Shown piece by piece: positions 27,766-31,085 of a DNA stretch of 31,085 nucleotides. This DNA comes from a virus: positions 1-31,085 of IMG/VR virus record IMGVR_UViG_3300013101_000057; one strand, written 5' to 3'. How positions within the stretch are numbered: position 1 is the first letter of the stretch; the number at the start of each line of letters is the position of its first letter. The notes under the pieces were generated by a model. It made no database searches, was not told the DNA's origin, and worked only from the letters and a program-made list of their open reading frames with translations. Both the position numbers and the translations under genes were made by a program.

Positions 27766-30406
27766 AAAAGCTGTAGAAGAATTTAAAAACAGAAAATTAG
27801 AATCATTTGACTGGATTAAAAAAGCCTCTGTAAAAGAACTTGAGGAAGCAATAGCTTCTCTACCTGCCCAAGTAAGACTTAAAAACAAATTCTACAAACA
27901 TCAAAAAGCATCTTTTTATGTTGGTGCTTGTCTTGATGAGTTCTCATATTTTTTGGATATGGGCACAGGTAAAGCGCAACCTTTGGATGCATTAATAATG
28001 ACTCCTAAAGGTTATAAACAAATGGGAGATTTAAAAATAGGGGATGTAATAAGTCATCCTATCCAACATACTTCTAAAATTATTGCTATCCATCCTCAAA
28101 AAGAACGAGCCGTTTATAAAGTAACTTTTGGAGATAATTCATTTACTGAATGTTGTGAAAATCATTTATGGGCAATTAATACAGCACAAAGAAATAGAAA
28201 AAATCTGCCTTATAGAACTAAAGCTTTAAAGGATTTTAAAGATGATTTAACAGATAATGGTTATTTGCACAATCGAAAACATTTCATCCCTATCACTCAA
28301 TCTTTAAATTTAGAACAGTACGAACACACACTTAAAAGTTTACATCCTTATGTGTTAGGCGTTTTATTAGGTGATGGAAGTTTATCTAATAATGGAGCAA
28401 GTTTTACATCTACTGATCCTGAACTTGCAGAAAAAGTAAGATCATTTTTACCTATAGGTGTAACTTTAGTACATCCAGAGAATTCTTTATTATACAGAAT
28501 AAGATCAAAACAAGGGAATCTAAGCCAACAAAATCATACTAATTTTGTGTTGCTAGCCATAAGAAAATTAAAACTTAATGGCACAACTTCTCATACAAAA
28601 TTTGTTCCTAAATCATATTTATACACATCTATACAAAATAGATTAGAAATATTACGTGGATTAATAGATACAGATGGGTATGTAAGTAATGGAGGAGAAA
28701 TAATTTACACTTCCGCATCTAAACAACTTGCTACAGATGTTCAATTTATAGCACAATCATTAGGATGTACCGCAAGATTTAAACAAACTACATATTCAGG
28801 AAAAATAGAAAAATACAAAGGTAATATTTATTACGATATAACAATAAGAACATCTTTTGGATTAGATATTTGTACACTTCCTAGAAAATTAAATAGATTA
28901 AAAAATAAAAAATATGGATCTTGTAGATCAATTAAATCTGTGGAATTTATAGGATATAAATTTGCACAATGTATTACAATAGATAAACCAGATGGTTTAT
29001 ATCTAACAAATGATTTTATAGTCACACATAATTCTCTAATCTCGTTAGCCTTAATTTTATATAGACAAAAACTTTTCCAAATTCAAAGAGCTTTAATTAT
29101 TGTTCCTAATGTTCTCAATTTAGAAGGTTGGGCAGAAGAAATACAAAAACAAACCAATCTTGAATTTAGGTTATTGTATGGAACTAAAGAAGAACGATTA
29201 TTTGAATTAGAACAAGAATCCGATATTTATATAATCAATTATGCCGGACTACAAACAGTTATGGCATCTTTACAAAAACAACATAACAAAAAACAAAAGA
29301 AAAGAGTTCCAGATACAAAATTAATCCGTAAATTCACTTCCAAATTTCAAATGGTTGTATTTGATGAAATTCATATTTGCAAAAATAAAGAAAGTTTAAT
29401 CTATAAACTTTGTAATCAAATCTCCAAAAATTGTACATACAGATTAGGGATGACAGGAACACCTTTTGGACGAAATCCTATTGATTTCTGGGCACAATTT
29501 TATTTAGTAGATAGAGGACTAACACTAGGTTCGACTTTAGGAATGTACAGAGCTGCATTTTTTGAGGAGTCTAAAAATATATGGGGAGGAAACGACTATT
29601 CCTTTAACAAAGAATCTGAACCTGCTCTACATAAAATGATTAAAAATCGTTCTTTAAGATATAAAGATTCCGAATGTGGTGATCTTCCTAGAAAAGTTTC
29701 TATCAATGTTCCTATAAGATTAGCACCAGATGCGTTAGAATATTATAAACAATTGGTAGAAGAATCTTACGAGACTTTAGATACACAAGATACAAGGATG
29801 AATTATTATGCTAAATTCCGTCAGATTTCTTCTGGATTTGTATACATAAAGGATGAGGAATTCGATACTAGAGTTGCATTAAGATTTTCTTACACAGAGA
29901 AATTAGATGCAATTGACATTGTATTAGATGAGATTCCTAAAACCTCTTCTCTTATAATTTTTCATGTGTTTACAGAATCAGGAGAACTTATTACAGAGCA
30001 TTTAAAAAAGAAAAAAATAAATTTTGCAGCCTTAAACTCTACTGCAAAAGCAGCAAAAACATCTGTTCAAAAAGAATATCAAAGATTTAAAAAAGAAAAA
30101 CAATGCAGAGTTGCAGTAGTCAATATAGCTTCAGGTTCAACAGGATTAAATTTACAAAAGGCAAATTATTCTATTTTTTATGAACCTACAGACAGACCTA
30201 TATGGCAAAGACAATCAGAAAAAAGAACCCACAGAGATGGTCAAACAAAACGTTGTTACAACTATTATTTCTATGTACCAAACACAGTGGAAGATCAAGT
30301 AAGAACTTTCTTAAAAGAGGGAAAATCCTTGTTTGATGCTTTGGTAGAAGGAAAGGAAGACATGCGTTCTATGATAGCAGGATTTAACAAATTAAAAAGT
30401 TCTTAG
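27755..30406 (+). CDS. SNF2-like DEAD/H helicase carrying an intein (883 aa precursor)
   Basis: The extein is a superfamily 2 helicase. FYKHQKASFYVGA near 45 is the Q-motif-like start. GTGK at 70-73 followed, after the intein, by SLISLAL forms Walker A. DEIH at 537 is motif II, GMTGTPFG is motif III, and LIIFHVFTESGE, VVNIASGSTGLNLQ and QRQSEKRTHRDGQ are motifs IV-VI of the SNF2 type (the RxxRxGQ box). Removal of the 353-residue intein (74-426) leaves a 530-residue enzyme. Phage members may remodel or unwind recombination intermediates like T4 UvsW. The ATG at 27755 overlaps the previous gene by 11 bases; an extension to 27737 lacks support. Confidence 0.92.
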   Translation: MISKKAVEEFKNRKLESFDWIKKASVKELEEAIASLPAQVRLKNKFYKHQKASFYVGACLDEFSYFLDMGTGKAQPLDALIMTPKGYKQMGDLKIGDVISHPIQHTSKIIAIHPQKERAVYKVTFGDNSFTECCENHLWAINTAQRNRKNLPYRTKALKDFKDDLTDNGYLHNRKHFIPITQSLNLEQYEHTLKSLHPYVLGVLLGDGSLSNNGASFTSTDPELAEKVRSFLPIGVTLVHPENSLLYRIRSKQGNLSQQNHTNFVLLAIRKLKLNGTTSHTKFVPKSYLYTSIQNRLEILRGLIDTDGYVSNGGEIIYTSASKQLATDVQFIAQSLGCTARFKQTTYSGKIEKYKGNIYYDITIRTSFGLDICTLPRKLNRLKNKKYGSCRSIKSVEFIGYKFAQCITIDKPDGLYLTNDFIVTHNSLISLALILYRQKLFQIQRALIIVPNVLNLEGWAEEIQKQTNLEFRLLYGTKEERLFELEQESDIYIINYAGLQTVMASLQKQHNKKQKKRVPDTKLIRKFTSKFQMVVFDEIHICKNKESLIYKLCNQISKNCTYRLGMTGTPFGRNPIDFWAQFYLVDRGLTLGSTLGMYRAAFFEESKNIWGGNDYSFNKESEPALHKMIKNRSLRYKDSECGDLPRKVSINVPIRLAPDALEYYKQLVEESYETLDTQDTRMNYYAKFRQISSGFVYIKDEEFDTRVALRFSYTEKLDAIDIVLDEIPKTSSLIIFHVFTESGELITEHLKKKKINFAALNSTAKAAKTSVQKEYQRFKKEKQCRVAVVNIASGSTGLNLQKANYSIFYEPTDRPIWQRQSEKRTHRDGQTKRCYNYYFYVPNTVEDQVRTFLKEGKSLFDALVEGKEDMRSMIAGFNKLKSS
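27974..29032 (+). mobile_element. Class 3 intein with LAGLIDADG homing endonuclease (353 aa)
   Basis: The in-frame element interrupts the Walker A motif between GTGK and Ser. It starts with Ala1 (AQPLDALIMTP), not Cys or Ser, and ends VTHN with Ser+1. Three residues that mark class 3 inteins are visible: Trp two places after the block B His (CCENHLW), Cys in block F (QCITID) and Thr in block G (VTHN). Class 3 inteins use the block F Cys as the first nucleophile. The endonuclease shows both LAGLIDADG motifs, VLGVLLGDGSL and ILRGLIDTDGY, apparently intact. It therefore can probably home. Removal restores the helicase P-loop GTGKS. Confidence 0.93.
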
Positions 30407-30473
30407 GTACATGTAGTTATTGCATATTGTATGCTATATAATATACATAACATAAAATAATGTGACAACCATT
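30405..30473 (+). promoter_or_regulatory. Promoter-like region before J-domain gene
   Basis: AGGTACATG at 30405-30413 and TATATAATATACATAAC at 30435-30451 lie in the 67-base gap after the helicase. TATAAT is a good -10 box and the string resembles those at 739, 6129 and 16934. No terminator is seen after the helicase. Confidence 0.35.
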
Positions 30474-31085
30474 ATGAATAATGTAGCAAAGTTTTCTTCC
30501 TCTCAAATATTGGCAATGACTAGGCCAGAACAGTTATTTAAACCTGTTGAAATGAAATCCCAACTCTTGACATTAAGAAAATGTTGGCATCCTGATTTTA
30601 ATGATTCCTTTAATGCAAAAGATGTGTTTCATAAGATAGAAACTTTATACAAACAAGCAAAAGAAAAAATAACAAATGATGCTTGGGGAGCAGCAGGTGC
30701 CATAGTATTCAAAGCTAATGATACTACTTTTAAATTTAGGTATCAAAAAGAACATCCAATAGATACGGGAACACTGTATATTGGAGAACAAAAAATAATT
30801 TTTCATACTAAACCTGATTATGAAGATTTAGCTGAATCTGCTTATATTTTATTAAGACAAATACTTGCAGGTACAGGAAAAACATTTGAAGGAAATAAAC
30901 ATTTTTTACCTAAATATATAGATGAATTTTCTACAGATACAGGTCATTACTTATTACTTCCTAAATCTAAATCTTTAATCTTATTAGATGATTTGTTAAC
31001 CGCTGTAAATGGAAAAATAAATCCAGATCAAGTTGCATGGATAATTAGCTCCATGTATAACTTTGCAACATTTTTAGAAACAAAA
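30474..31085 (+). CDS. J-domain-containing phage protein, partial (at least 204 aa)
   Basis: The frame runs from ATG at 30474 to the end of the window without a stop. Residues 29-66 contain a J-domain-like helix pair around WHPDF (LLTLRKCWHPDFNDSFNAKDVF, then IETLYKQAKEKI), so the signature His-Pro-Asp tripeptide needed to stimulate DnaK is present. The rest, with a TGTLYIGEQKIIFH strand pair and a DYEDLAESAYILLRQ helix, looks like the protein-kinase-like domain sometimes joined to J domains in large phages. No catalytic kinase residues can be confirmed from what is visible. The true end lies beyond the window. Confidence 0.7.
   Translation, partial: MNNVAKFSSSQILAMTRPEQLFKPVEMKSQLLTLRKCWHPDFNDSFNAKDVFHKIETLYKQAKEKITNDAWGAAGAIVFKANDTTFKFRYQKEHPIDTGTLYIGEQKIIFHTKPDYEDLAESAYILLRQILAGTGKTFEGNKHFLPKYIDEFSTDTGHYLLLPKSKSLILLDDLLTAVNGKINPDQVAWIISSMYNFATFLETK

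Noticed and set aside
1-31085. Alternative genetic code (TAG or TGA read as an amino acid)
   Set aside because: TAG ends the 374 gene, TGA ends folE and others; the in-frame TAA at 10566 is a single case.
1-31085. tRNA genes, CRISPR arrays, transposase or integrase genes
   Set aside because: No cloverleaf with T-loop signature, regular spaced repeats or recombinase motifs were seen.

Overview
The window reads as part of the genome of a large, AT-rich, tailed double-stranded DNA bacteriophage. Every well-supported gene is on the + strand. Genes are packed with ATGA or 1-10 base overlaps, and most small genes have no recognisable relative. The host cannot be named from the sequence. TAA, TAG and TGA are all used as stops, so the standard bacterial code applies. 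No tRNA, CRISPR array or integrase was seen.

Layout. Bases 1-3140: a terminator of an upstream gene, two small unknown genes, a possible sigma-like protein, an acidic linker protein and a ParB-like protein, each followed or preceded by visible terminators and promoter-like sites. Bases 3140-7430: GTP cyclohydrolase I, a Cys-rich protein, an HNH nuclease, a glycosyltransferase, a QueD-like enzyme and small genes. Bases 7430-12380: ATP-dependent DNA ligase, small genes, a radical SAM/SPASM protein and a DpdA-like base-exchange enzyme. Bases 12380-30406: the replication and recombination core, made of sliding clamp, family A DNA polymerase with an N-terminal UDG-like domain, HAD phosphatase, clamp loader, UvsY-like protein, gp32-like single-strand binding protein, RecA/UvsX, RuvC-like resolvase, DUF932 protein, Mre11/SbcD-like nuclease, flap exonuclease, DnaB-like helicase and SNF2-like helicase. 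The window ends inside a J-domain protein gene.

How they work together. Clamp, loader, polymerase, SSB, replicative helicase, exonuclease and ligase form a nearly complete phage replisome (no primase is visible here). RecA, the UvsY-like protein, the Mre11-like protein and RuvC form a recombination set. FolE, QueD and the DpdA-like protein point to replacement of guanine in phage DNA by a 7-deazaguanine. A glycosyltransferase and a radical SAM/SPASM enzyme nearby could add further steps, but that is inference.

Most unusual items. (1) Between the recA and ruvC genes (21732-22026) lies a structured, GC-richer RNA element closed by a perfect 18-bp helix. Its 5' part closely copies the L11-binding (GTPase-associated centre) hairpin of bacterial 23S rRNA, and shorter matches to the 23S peptidyl-transferase domain follow in the same order. 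It looks like a phage-encoded miniature 23S-rRNA-like RNA. (2) Two inteins sit in active sites: a mini-intein in the polymerase and a class 3 (Ala1, Trp-Cys-Thr) intein with a LAGLIDADG endonuclease in the Walker A motif of the SNF2 helicase. (3) A hairpin may bring a distant Shine-Dalgarno sequence to the Mre11-like gene. (4) A small gene with a good ribosome site carries an in-frame TAA. (5) An AGGTATA-type promoter-like motif recurs ahead of several transcription units.
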